DNA from: CAYMKL01 sp964390805 | Lineage (GTDB): Bacteria > Chloroflexota > Anaerolineae > VGOG01 | Assembly (NCBI GenBank): GCA_964390805.1 | Contig: CAYMKL010000022.1 | Location: 1 to 64,000, forward strand | DNA: 64,000 nt | Reading direction: 5' to 3' | In this document: piece by piece, positions 23,818-31,053 of the stretch | How positions within the stretch are numbered: position 1 is the stretch's first letter | Layout: each line of letters opens with the position of its first letter | Program-made: the position numbers and the translations under genes | The notes under the pieces: model-generated | Told to the model about the DNA's origin: nothing | Seen by the model: the letters and a program-made list of their open reading frames with translations, nothing else | Database searches by the model: none

Positions 23818-24309
23818 TCAGAACAACGATAGTTGCTGCGGTATCCGCTCCCCCTCGACCGTCGTGCCGTCGGGCTGGATGTGAAGCACGCGGACGCCGC
23901 GTCCCAGCAGGGTCTGGGTGATGAGCAGGTGGCGGTGACAACGGCGATGGTCGCCCTCACTGCACATCACGGCCACTCGTTCCGCTCCAGCCAGGTCGAG
24001 CAACTGGTCAATGCCGGCCTGGTAAGCAGGTGTCTGCTCCACACGCTGGTAGTCGGGGTGCTCCTGTCCAGGGTCGTACAGGGTCGGATCGGCAGGGCGG
24101 CCACCGAGGGCGTCGCCCATAAACTGGTAGACGATGCCAGCATCCTGGAGGTCGCGGGCCAGGGTCTCACGATTGAACTGGTGGGCCCAGCGGCTGTAGG
24201 GCTGGCTGCGCACGTCTACTACGAGGGTGATTTCGTGACGGCCCAGCAGGTCAACCAAGGCTGCGGTGGTGTGGTTGCTGTGGCCGATGGTGTGAATCAC
24301 CAAATCCAT
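23818..24309 (-). CDS. DUF488 domain-containing protein (second of two)
   Basis: 163-residue DUF488 protein starting MDLVIHTIGHSNHTTAAL; an ATG four codons earlier (24321) is an alternative start. Shared blocks are LVVDVRSQPYSRWAHQFNRE, GDALGGRPADP and the motif VMCSEGDHRRCHRHLL. It differs from its neighbour in being the longer, R-S-x-P-Y-S type of DUF488. Tandem DUF488 genes with different N-terminal motifs suggest a heteromeric or two-step function, which is inferred from proximity. The start region abuts the nitroreductase stop. Confidence 0.9.
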   Translation of the reverse strand: MDLVIHTIGHSNHTTAALVDLLGRHEITLVVDVRSQPYSRWAHQFNRETLARDLQDAGIVYQFMGDALGGRPADPTLYDPGQEHPDYQRVEQTPAYQAGIDQLLDLAGAERVAVMCSEGDHRRCHRHLLITQTLLGRGVRVLHIQPDGTTVEGERIPQQLSLF

Positions 24310-24310
24310 C

Positions 24311-24892
24311 TCACCCACCATACTCCCGCAGGATCAGTTCATCGAGGGGGAGCTTGGGCACGTGGTGCACGCCGTCAGCATCACGGTAGTAGCGGATGTC
24401 GCCGTTGGGGCCGACTTCCTCGAGCACGACCGTCTCCCTGGGCTTGCCTAGCGCCAGTATGAGCAGGATCTCGTACTGCTCTGGGATGTCAAGCACTTGG
24501 CGGAGTTCGCTGCGGTCAATGGAGCCGATCATGCAGCCGCCCAGACCTCGCTCCGTCGCGCCGAGCATGATGGATTGGGCAGCGATGCCGTGATCGCAGC
24601 CGAAGGACTTGCGGATCTCCGTGTCGCCCAGGATGACGATGTAGGCCGCCGGGCGCTCCCCCTCCGCCGGACCGGGCCAACCCTTCAAAAAACCCGCCCA
24701 GCGTGTGTTTGGGAAGATGCGGGCGTTGGTCTTTGGCTGGCAACTGAGGATGTACTTGAGCGGCTGCAAGTTCGAGCCTGAGGCTGACAGCCGCGCCAGA
24801 TTCACCAGTGCGCGCAGCGTCTCAATGTCCACCGCGACATCCTGATGAAAACGGCGGTAGCTGCGGTTCTTACGAACGAGATTTTCGAGCAT
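24311..24892 (-). CDS. nitroreductase family protein
   Basis: 193-residue flavoprotein of the NADH-dependent nitroreductase superfamily. The FMN-binding start KNRSYRRFHQDVAVDIETLR, with the RSxR pattern, is typical. SGSNLQPLKYILSC forms the next flavin-contact block, and the C-terminal half has AAQSIMLGATERGLGGCMIG and ILLILALGKPRETV. The length is that of the small two-domain subfamily. The substrate is unknown; members reduce nitro-aromatics, quinones or act as dehydrogenases. It is first in the minus-strand run containing DUF488, GxxExxY and RecQ genes; a functional link is not established. Confidence 0.9.
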   Translation of the reverse strand: MLENLVRKNRSYRRFHQDVAVDIETLRALVNLARLSASGSNLQPLKYILSCQPKTNARIFPNTRWAGFLKGWPGPAEGERPAAYIVILGDTEIRKSFGCDHGIAAQSIMLGATERGLGGCMIGSIDRSELRQVLDIPEQYEILLILALGKPRETVVLEEVGPNGDIRYYRDADGVHHVPKLPLDELILREYGG

Positions 24893-24914
24893 AGTCTACT
24901 CCTGTGGTTTGTTT

Positions 24915-24950
24915 AGACCCTTCGGGTTTTTGAAACCCTGAGGGTCTTTT
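24915..24950. terminator. palindrome with T-run, terminator-like, same family as 8174-8206
   Basis: AGACCCTTCGGGTTT (24915-24929) pairs with GAAACCCTGAGGGTCT (24932-24947) and TTTT follows on the plus strand. It separates the secreted glycosidase gene from the nitroreductase gene. On the minus strand the U-run is absent, so its role for those genes is uncertain. Confidence 0.55.
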
Positions 24951-24956
24951 CCTTCT

Positions 24957-27581
24957 TCACTTCATCGTCAGGGGGACGAAGATGCGGTATGGCAGCCTGG
25001 CGGAGCCTACACTCACTCGATCCAGGGTGACCGTGAAGGATTGAGCCGAGCACCGAACGGCCTGGAAGAGCACATCCACCATCCGTCCCTGCCACGCCGA
25101 TAGATCCAACGAGGTGAGGGTCCAATCGGAGGCTCGCCATAGCTCCCCCCAAGGCACGAGATAGTGCGGCTGGCCGTCGTCCAGAATGACCACCTCCAGC
25201 CAGGCGTAGTCAAAGTCCGTTTGCGTGGTAGAGATGGCAGACAGGAACGACAGGGTTGACGGGTAGCCTTGCGGCACGCTCACTGCCTGTTTCAAAGTCC
25301 ACAGCTCGCCGGGCTGGCCATTCTGGATGCACGTTACTGGCAACCCTGCGCCGCTTCCCAGCAGCGCGGCGACCTGTCCATCGAAGGCCTCCGTCGAGAG
25401 CGAGACCTCGCCATTGGGCCGCACCCAGGCATCCCAGACATCCGGGCCCTCAAAGTCGCCAGTGGTCACGGCATTGACCGTCGGGGCCAGCGTGAGGGTG
25501 ATGGGGGTCGAGTCGCCGACGGTCACGTGACGAGGCGCCGGCCACGTGCCGTAGCCGGGCGCGCTGGCGTGAAAGGCATATTCACCCGCTTGCAACGTCG
25601 CCGACCAGAGCCCGCCTTCGCCGCTGGCAACCTCGTCCAGGGTGTTGGTGCCGCTGATGGTAACGGTGGCACCCACGACCATCCCGCCATCCGCGTCCAT
25701 CACCGTGCCAGACACAGGGGTGCCAGCCACGACCAACGTGGTGGCTTGAGGCGCTGTGGGGATTGGCTCCACGTTGCCCGCCCTGTCCCTGGCGCGAACG
25801 GCAAAGCCGAAGGTGGCACCCACCGAGCCCGCGCAGGAGGCACTGGTGCTCTGGGTCTCGGTGAACCATGTCGTAAACGGTCCCCCGTCAACGTTGTAGA
25901 AGACATCATAGCTGACGATGCCGGAGCCCAAATCCTCTCCTCCCCAGCGCACCACGAAACCCAGGCCGCTGGTCGGCGGGAGCGGTTCCACACTGGAGGT
26001 GGGCGGCAGCGTGTCGCGCTCCACCAGCAGGTAGGGTCGGCCGCCGATCATATACTCGCCCGGGGGGAGGAACGGATGATTCTGGTTGGTGGCCGCAGGT
26101 AGAGTGACGGTGTAGACACCGGTAATGGGCGCAATGGTTTGAGTTATCCCTGCCTGGTCAACAAGCAAACCCTCATCTCCGGTGGCCGAGACCTGGGCCG
26201 TAATGGTGACACCCTGGGTGGCCCATAGCACCATCGCCCGCTCTTTGGTGGCCGGGCGATGGAAGGCTATCCGCTCCTGCTGATTCTCAGAAGTACTGCG
26301 CCACAGGGGCTCCACGTCCCGCAGGTGCGTGGCGGCCACGCGGTAGGCGGTGTAGGATGGACGCACTCGCCCGTCGGATGGGTAGCACGGTGCGTCCTCC
26401 GTGTTGCGGAACAGGCCGTAGGCATCATGCTCGTCGGGGCCGTTGCCGCAATCGTCGTGGAGCATGAAGTGGAAAACCTTCTCCGCTCCGGCGTAGAGGC
26501 CGTAGGCATAGTCCTGGACAACATAGGCTGCCTGTTCTTCCATAGTAGCCCGGAAATCGCTTTTGGGGTCCCAGGTGGGGCCAGGGTAATCATCCCAAAC
26601 GGGCACTCCACTCTCGTTGATCCAGATGAGCTTATCGCCCAGGCCGTACGGGCGCAGAAGGTCACCGATACGGCAGGTGTGCTCATAGGTATCTTTTGAG
26701 CGACTGTAGCTATGGGTGGCCACGACGTCGAAGTACCAATCATTGGCCATTCGGTCGGAGTCCTCCCCTATGGCGCCCAGCAGGCGGGGGAACCAACTAG
26801 CGTCGAAGTAGTTAGCCAAGCCACCAACGAGCACAGTGCAATCGGGGTCGGCGAACTTGGCCACCAGGTAACCCACTTTGAGAAGCCGGAAATACTCCTC
26901 CACGGTGCCGCTCCAAAAGAAGCTGAAATCCGGCTCGTTCCAAATCTCCCAGTAACTAACGCCCGTCCCTTCCGGCCAGCCTTCGTGTGTGGCAAGCCAG
27001 CCCCCAGGCTTGTAGCGAGCGACAATATCGAAGACGAAGCGGGCCCAGTAGTTGTTCGGGTTTATGCTCTTGCCCGGGCCGGGGATGTCAGTGCCGTCGT
27101 CGAAGATAGTCTCGTAGAGGTTATGCGGCGTGGAGCTGGCGCTGCTGACGCCCAACTTCCAAGAGAAGCTGGTAACCTGCTGAGGGAAGCTTTTCTGCTC
27201 CACGCGCGGGGCAGGGATGTGGGGTGAGCCGCCGGTGGCGTAGAAATTGGGTGTGCCCAGCAGGATGGCGTCGGTTCGGAAGCCATAAGCGATGTCATCT
27301 GCCACCACGGGGTCGTGGGCGCTGTAATCGAAAGTGCCAGCACTTTTCTCGATGTCTCGCCAATAGAGAGGCCAGCGGGTCCAGGTAGCTCCAGTGCTTA
27401 TCCCTCTTTGATAACGGGCTTCGTCGGCAGGATATTCGGCGGAGCTGACGAAACAGAGGCCAAACTTTTCATTGGGCGGGGCAGCCGACGGAGGCTGGGA
27501 GGCGGAAAGTGGCCCCGCCGCTCCCCAGACCGTCACCGCCAGGATCAAGATAATCGCCGAAATAATGATTTTCCATTGCAT
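24957..27581 (-). CDS. secreted clan-A glycosidase-like protein with accessory domains
   Basis: 874 residues. The ATG at 27581 is chosen for the signal peptide IIISAIILILAVTVWGAAG and GGAGGAG six bases upstream. The catalytic TIM barrel (about 35-400) has the acid/base motif YWEIWNEPDFSFFW and the likely nucleophile in LIWINESGVPVWD, as in GH39/GH5-type clan-A hydrolases. It is followed by a beta-rich region, a fibronectin-III-like segment (SGIVSYDVFYNVDGGPFTTW), a carboxypeptidase-regulatory-like fold (GTVMDADGGMVVGATVTISG) and a C-terminal jelly-roll-like domain (TTGDFEGPDVWDAW). It ends without a sorting motif, so it is probably released. The substrate is unknown, perhaps a plant or microbial glycan. 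It is a single gene, convergent to nothing and divergent from the toxin-antitoxin pair. Confidence 0.85.
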   Translation of the reverse strand: MQWKIIISAIILILAVTVWGAAGPLSASQPPSAAPPNEKFGLCFVSSAEYPADEARYQRGISTGATWTRWPLYWRDIEKSAGTFDYSAHDPVVADDIAYGFRTDAILLGTPNFYATGGSPHIPAPRVEQKSFPQQVTSFSWKLGVSSASSTPHNLYETIFDDGTDIPGPGKSINPNNYWARFVFDIVARYKPGGWLATHEGWPEGTGVSYWEIWNEPDFSFFWSGTVEEYFRLLKVGYLVAKFADPDCTVLVGGLANYFDASWFPRLLGAIGEDSDRMANDWYFDVVATHSYSRSKDTYEHTCRIGDLLRPYGLGDKLIWINESGVPVWDDYPGPTWDPKSDFRATMEEQAAYVVQDYAYGLYAGAEKVFHFMLHDDCGNGPDEHDAYGLFRNTEDAPCYPSDGRVRPSYTAYRVAATHLRDVEPLWRSTSENQQERIAFHRPATKERAMVLWATQGVTITAQVSATGDEGLLVDQAGITQTIAPITGVYTVTLPAATNQNHPFLPPGEYMIGGRPYLLVERDTLPPTSSVEPLPPTSGLGFVVRWGGEDLGSGIVSYDVFYNVDGGPFTTWFTETQSTSASCAGSVGATFGFAVRARDRAGNVEPIPTAPQATTLVVAGTPVSGTVMDADGGMVVGATVTISGTNTLDEVASGEGGLWSATLQAGEYAFHASAPGYGTWPAPRHVTVGDSTPITLTLAPTVNAVTTGDFEGPDVWDAWVRPNGEVSLSTEAFDGQVAALLGSGAGLPVTCIQNGQPGELWTLKQAVSVPQGYPSTLSFLSAISTTQTDFDYAWLEVVILDDGQPHYLVPWGELWRASDWTLTSLDLSAWQGRMVDVLFQAVRCSAQSFTVTLDRVSVGSARLPYRIFVPLTMK

Positions 27582-27642
27582 GGTCTCCTCCAAGTAAACG
27601 TCCAGTCCCCTGTTCTCCTGTATCCTTGCTCCTCTGCATCTC

Positions 27643-27671
27643 TTGACAATTTCGGGCAGGTGATATAGTAT
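27643..27671 (+). promoter_or_regulatory. probable promoter of the TumA/TumE-like pair
   Basis: TTGACA at 27643-27648 is followed by an AT-rich TATAGTATATAG stretch (27664-27675), giving several possible -10 hexamers at 15-17 bp spacing. GGAGGTGAGAGG follows as ribosome site. Confidence 0.6.
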
Positions 27672-27698
27672 ATAGCCTGGAGGTGAGAGGACACTACC

Positions 27699-27986
27699 AT
27701 GACACTCGAAGAGATCCTTCAAGACATCCACGGATTGGACGCACGCTTGCAGGAACTCGAACAGCAATATGGGTTGCTCTCCGAAGACCTGTACACGTTG
27801 TACCGGCTGGGCGAGTTGGAACAGAGCCGTGATCTGATCCGTTGGGTTGGCTACTACGAACTGCGACAGGAGCGGCAGCGTGCCTATGAGGCAGCCTTGC
27901 GTGAGCGTTTGCTGATCGTGCGCAGCGTCAGCCCCGGAACGCCCATCCCATTGCGTCCACATTGGGCAGCCCTGACCGAGGCATGA
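27699..27986 (+). CDS. small helical protein, probable TumA-like antitoxin
   Basis: 95-residue protein with a coiled-coil-like N-terminal half (MTLEEILQDIHGLDARLQEL and EQSRDLIRWVGYYELRQERQ). No DNA-binding fold is obvious. The stop is 1 bp from the start of a TumE-type toxin gene, the usual antitoxin-first order, and a promoter-like region lies just upstream. By analogy with TumA/TumE (DUF6516) pairs it should neutralise the downstream toxin. Recognition rests on context rather than on its own sequence. Confidence 0.65.
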   Translation: MTLEEILQDIHGLDARLQELEQQYGLLSEDLYTLYRLGELEQSRDLIRWVGYYELRQERQRAYEAALRERLLIVRSVSPGTPIPLRPHWAALTEA

Positions 27987-27987
27987 C

Positions 27988-28398
27988 ATGCTCCCCACAT
28001 TCGAGGACTATTGCCTCCTGATCGCCAGCCTGCCAGATCAGTTTCCGTCTATCCGCTCCTCTACCCTTATCGCCTACCGCATCGGCCCATTTGCTGCCGA
28101 GGTGGAGGGCCAGTTGACCTTCCAGTCCGGCTACGTGCTCACCGTGTGGGAGTTGCTCGACCTGTCCAGGGGCACTATCTACAACTACAGCTACGAACTG
28201 GACTGCGCCGACGAGCGAATTTGGTGGTACGACCCTACCGAACACCCAGGAGATGCAACTCTACGCAGTTCCTACCCTCATCACAAACACGTTTCTCCTG
28301 ACATCAAGCGACATCGTGTTCCCGCGCCCGAGCTTTCCTTTACACACTCCAATCTCCCCGCATTGATCGAGGAGGTAGAGCGGCTGTTGAAAAAGTAA
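27988..28398 (+). CDS. TumE (DUF6516) family toxin
   Basis: 136-residue protein with the family's C-terminal signature: IWWYDPTEHPGDATLRSSYP, then HHKHVSPDIKRHRVPAPELS and NLPALIEEVERLLKK. The N-terminal half forms beta-rich blocks (LTFQSGYVLTVWELLDLSRG). TumE proteins are recognised toxins of a type II-like toxin-antitoxin module; the molecular target is not established to my knowledge. It begins one base after the antitoxin stop. The full length and intact frame suggest a live module, in contrast to the broken pairs at 52226-53436. Confidence 0.82.
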   Translation: MLPTFEDYCLLIASLPDQFPSIRSSTLIAYRIGPFAAEVEGQLTFQSGYVLTVWELLDLSRGTIYNYSYELDCADERIWWYDPTEHPGDATLRSSYPHHKHVSPDIKRHRVPAPELSFTHSNLPALIEEVERLLKK

Positions 28399-28476
28399 AC
28401 GCCAAGCTCAGATAACCCTCCTGCATTTCCCTTTTCCCCTCACCCAGCACGCAATACGCACTACGCAATACGTACC

Positions 28477-29526
28477 CTACATCGGCAGGTAGAAAAACGC
28501 CAACCCAATGATCACGTAGACCACCAGCAGTTGGGCTCCTTCCAGCCAGTTCGATTCGCCATCCCGCGCCGCCGACGCGGCGATGAGGGCCGCCGCGCCC
28601 AGGGCGATCAACTCAAACTGGTTGAACTCCAGCGTCAGTGGGTTGCCCATCAGCAGGCTGATGAAGACCAGCGCGGGGGCGACGAAGAGGGCGATCTGCA
28701 AGCTGGAGCCGAGGGAGACGGACATGCTCAGCTCCATGTGATTCTTCAGCGCCGCCTGCACCGCCACCATGTGCTCGGCCACGTTACCGATGAGGGGCAC
28801 GATGATGATGCCCACGAAGAACTCGGAGAGGCCCAGCGCGTGGGTCGTATGTTCCACCGTGCCCACCAGGATCTCGCTCAGCCAGACGATGAAGGCCGTG
28901 GAGACGAGTAGCACCGCCACCGCCTTGCGCCCACTCCAGCCCGTGACCTCGTGCGCCTCGTGGGCCAGCTCTGGCTCAACACCCCAGCGGAACGAGAAGA
29001 CGACGCTCAGGGCGTAGATGAGGATCATCACCGCCGCCGTGCCCAGGCTCAGGTACTCCACTCCCGCGTGGTTTGTCTCCTCAATGCTGTGGCTGAACAG
29101 CGAGGGGATGCCCAGGGCGATGAGGGCCAGGATGAGCATGGTGGCGTTGACGCTGGCCTGGGTGCGGTCGAACTTCTGCACCCCGTGGCGTAGTCCGCCC
29201 AGCAGGATGCTCAGCCCCAGCACCAGCAGCAGGTTGCCCAGGATGGAGCCCGTGATGGACGCCTTCACCAGGTCCAGCAGCCCTTCTTTGATGGCGAAGA
29301 TGGTGATGATGAGCTCGGCGGCGTTGCCCAGCGTGCCGTTGAGGAAGCCGCTCAGTTTTGGCCCCGTGTGGGCGGCCAGTTCCTCCGTGGCCTCGCCCAG
29401 GATGCCCGCCAGCGGAATCACCGCCAGCGCCGCGCTCCAGAACACAAGCGTCGGGCTCCAGCCCAGGAACTCGCCCGCGATGGCCAGCGGGGCGAAGATG
29501 AGTAGGACGTTGAAGTATTTGGTCAT
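28477..29526 (-). CDS. cax: calcium/proton exchanger, CaCA family
   Basis: 349-residue integral membrane antiporter exporting Ca2+ in exchange for H+. The protein has two homologous halves with the alpha-repeats: GNAAELIITIFAIKEGLLDL near residue 67 and its counterpart IGNVAEHMVAVQAALKNHME near residue 246, each with the catalytic acidic residue. About eleven hydrophobic segments are visible and the C-terminus is a membrane helix (LLVVYVIIGLAFFYLP). The length fits bacterial CAX proteins. It stands alone, convergent with the toxin gene; the 78-bp spacer contains short ACGCAATACG repeats. Confidence 0.93.
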   Translation of the reverse strand: MTKYFNVLLIFAPLAIAGEFLGWSPTLVFWSAALAVIPLAGILGEATEELAAHTGPKLSGFLNGTLGNAAELIITIFAIKEGLLDLVKASITGSILGNLLLVLGLSILLGGLRHGVQKFDRTQASVNATMLILALIALGIPSLFSHSIEETNHAGVEYLSLGTAAVMILIYALSVVFSFRWGVEPELAHEAHEVTGWSGRKAVAVLLVSTAFIVWLSEILVGTVEHTTHALGLSEFFVGIIIVPLIGNVAEHMVAVQAALKNHMELSMSVSLGSSLQIALFVAPALVFISLLMGNPLTLEFNQFELIALGAAALIAASAARDGESNWLEGAQLLVVYVIIGLAFFYLPM

Positions 29527-29733
29527 GGGTTTGTCTCCTTAGCGGTCAGCGCTGTTGTAGCTGATGAAGAAGTGTTTCATCGGAACACCTTCAGGCAGCA
29601 AGTCTTGAACTGCAGTGAACGTCCAATATCCGAACGAGGTTTATTATATCATGATTCGGAATTTCTGCATAAAAGCCGAAGTCGGCCAGACAGTAGAAGC
29701 GGAAATAGAACTCCCCTCGCTGCTGGCGGGGGT

Positions 29734-29820
29734 TTGCAGATCAACCAGCGGATAGATCATCCCCAACAACGTAACGTAGGCCACGCTCGCCGCCACAACA
29801 CCCGCGGGAAGCCGAAGTTG
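29734..29820 (-). pseudogene. C-terminal fragment of a spermidine-synthase-like membrane protein
   Basis: The minus strand reads LRLPAGVVAASVAYVTLLGM followed by IYPLVDLQ. It matches the last helix of the gene at 40575-43166 (GSVAYLAALGVIYPLGGV), and the DNA is similar over about 75 bp, including AGCGGATAGATCA. No start or rest of the gene is present. It lies in the 411-bp gap 29527-29937, together with the LacI promoter and operator. Confidence 0.6.
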
Positions 29821-29863
29821 TCGTACATCCGAATTGTGATTGGATCTCAGAGAAAACTGCCTA

Positions 29864-29892
29864 TTGACAAATCGTGTGTCTTGTGGTATAAT
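29864..29892 (+). promoter_or_regulatory. consensus promoter of the LacI/sugar operon
   Basis: TTGACA (29864-29869) and TATAAT (29887-29892) are 17 bp apart, an exact sigma-70 match. The operator palindromes begin at the next base, so a bound repressor would cover the transcript start. Confidence 0.88.
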
Positions 29893-29916
29893 GTGAACGT
29901 TCACGTGAACGTTCAC
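29893..29916. promoter_or_regulatory. tandem LacI-type operator, two abutting GTGAACGTTCAC palindromes
   Basis: Two identical 12-bp perfect palindromes, GTGAACGTTCAC, lie at 29893-29904 and 29905-29916. The central CG and near-symmetric half sites match LacI/GalR-family operators. Position between the -10 box and the LacI-family start codon at 29938 indicates autoregulation and control of the downstream sugar operon. Confidence 0.85.
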
Positions 29917-29937
29917 GGACGCGCAAGGGGGCATCTT

Positions 29938-30957
29938 GTGAGACGTAGACCCACTATCAAAGACGTGGCTGCCCGTGCTGGCGTTTCCCGCCAGACGGTG
30001 TCTCGGGTAGTCAATGACAAAGGTGAAGTCAGCGCCGAAACGCGCGCCCGCGTGTTGGCGGCAATTGATGAACTGGGCTACCGTCCCAGCGCCGTCGCTC
30101 GGAGCATGGTCGCGGGGCGCACCTGCACACTTGGTTGCATCTCGCCGAATCTCGTTGACTACACCTTTGCCAGTATCATCCAAAGCGCCCAGGCGGAAGC
30201 CCGCCGCCAAGGCTATTTCATTCTCACCGGCAGCGCGCCGTCGGAAGCTGACGTAGAAGCACTGTTAGAAGAGATGCTACTCCGCCAGATAGATGGCCTG
30301 CTGGTCGTCAACCCCCATGCCGACGATCGGTATCGCTATTTTCTTCCCCTTGTCGAGACAGGCGTGTCGGTCGTTTATCTAAACAACACACCCCAACAAC
30401 ATGAACCGGTTTCCTCGGTTCGCTGCGATGATCATGAAGGTGGCTATCTGGCCACTCGGTATTTGATTGAGCTGGGCCATACCGCCATCGCCACCCTCGT
30501 CGGTCCTGACAACGAGCAATGTACCTTAGACCGGCTGGCCGGTTACCGCCAGGCATTGACAGAGGCCGACCTGACCTTTGAATCCGCGCTGACAGCCAGC
30601 GGCAACTGGTCGGCTACTTCGGGGTATCAGGCTGTCCAATGGCTGTTGGCCGCGAACCGGCCACTTTCTGCCATCTTCGCCCAAAACGATCGCATGGCGG
30701 TGGGTGCCATCCGTGCTCTGCGAGAAGCCGGCCTCCAGGTGCCCCACGCCGTTTCTGTCATCGGCTTCGACGATATCCCCCTTGCCTCCTATTTCGATCC
30801 CCCTTTGACTACACTCCGCCAACCACTGGAAGAATCTGGGCGGCAGGCCGCACGCCTGCTCATCGAAACCATCCGGGACCCAGACCGTCCACCTGAGCAG
30901 GTCTTGACCCACGCCTCTCTGATCGAACGGGCTTCGTGCGCGCCGCTGCGCCCGTGA
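29938..30957 (+). CDS. LacI family transcriptional regulator
   Basis: 339-residue repressor. The GTG at 29938 is chosen because the helix-turn-helix starts six residues later (IKDVAARAGVSRQTVSRVVN) and AAGGGGG lies seven bases upstream. The hinge helix SAVARSMVAGRT precedes a periplasmic-binding-like effector domain with LLVVNPHADD, YLIELGHTAIATLVGP, FAQNDRMAVGAIRAL and VSVIGFDDIPLASYFDPPLTTL. It presumably binds the tandem operator directly upstream and is released by a sugar or glycoside from the encoded pathway. It is followed by the sugar-binding lipoprotein gene after 96 bp. Confidence 0.93.
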   Translation: MRRRPTIKDVAARAGVSRQTVSRVVNDKGEVSAETRARVLAAIDELGYRPSAVARSMVAGRTCTLGCISPNLVDYTFASIIQSAQAEARRQGYFILTGSAPSEADVEALLEEMLLRQIDGLLVVNPHADDRYRYFLPLVETGVSVVYLNNTPQQHEPVSSVRCDDHEGGYLATRYLIELGHTAIATLVGPDNEQCTLDRLAGYRQALTEADLTFESALTASGNWSATSGYQAVQWLLAANRPLSAIFAQNDRMAVGAIRALREAGLQVPHAVSVIGFDDIPLASYFDPPLTTLRQPLEESGRQAARLLIETIRDPDRPPEQVLTHASLIERASCAPLRP

Positions 30958-31053
30958 AAGGAGATGCCTATCGAAAAAAAGCAGTCCATGTACTACAAGC
31001 ACGCCCTTCACCAAAAACAACAACTCAATCTGAAAACGGGAGGAGATCCAAAA

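Noticed and set aside
24957..27998. Longer start for the secreted glycosidase at 27998
   Set aside because: The extra 139 residues lie antisense to the TumA-like gene, lack any family similarity, and a signal peptide with ribosome site begins at 27581.
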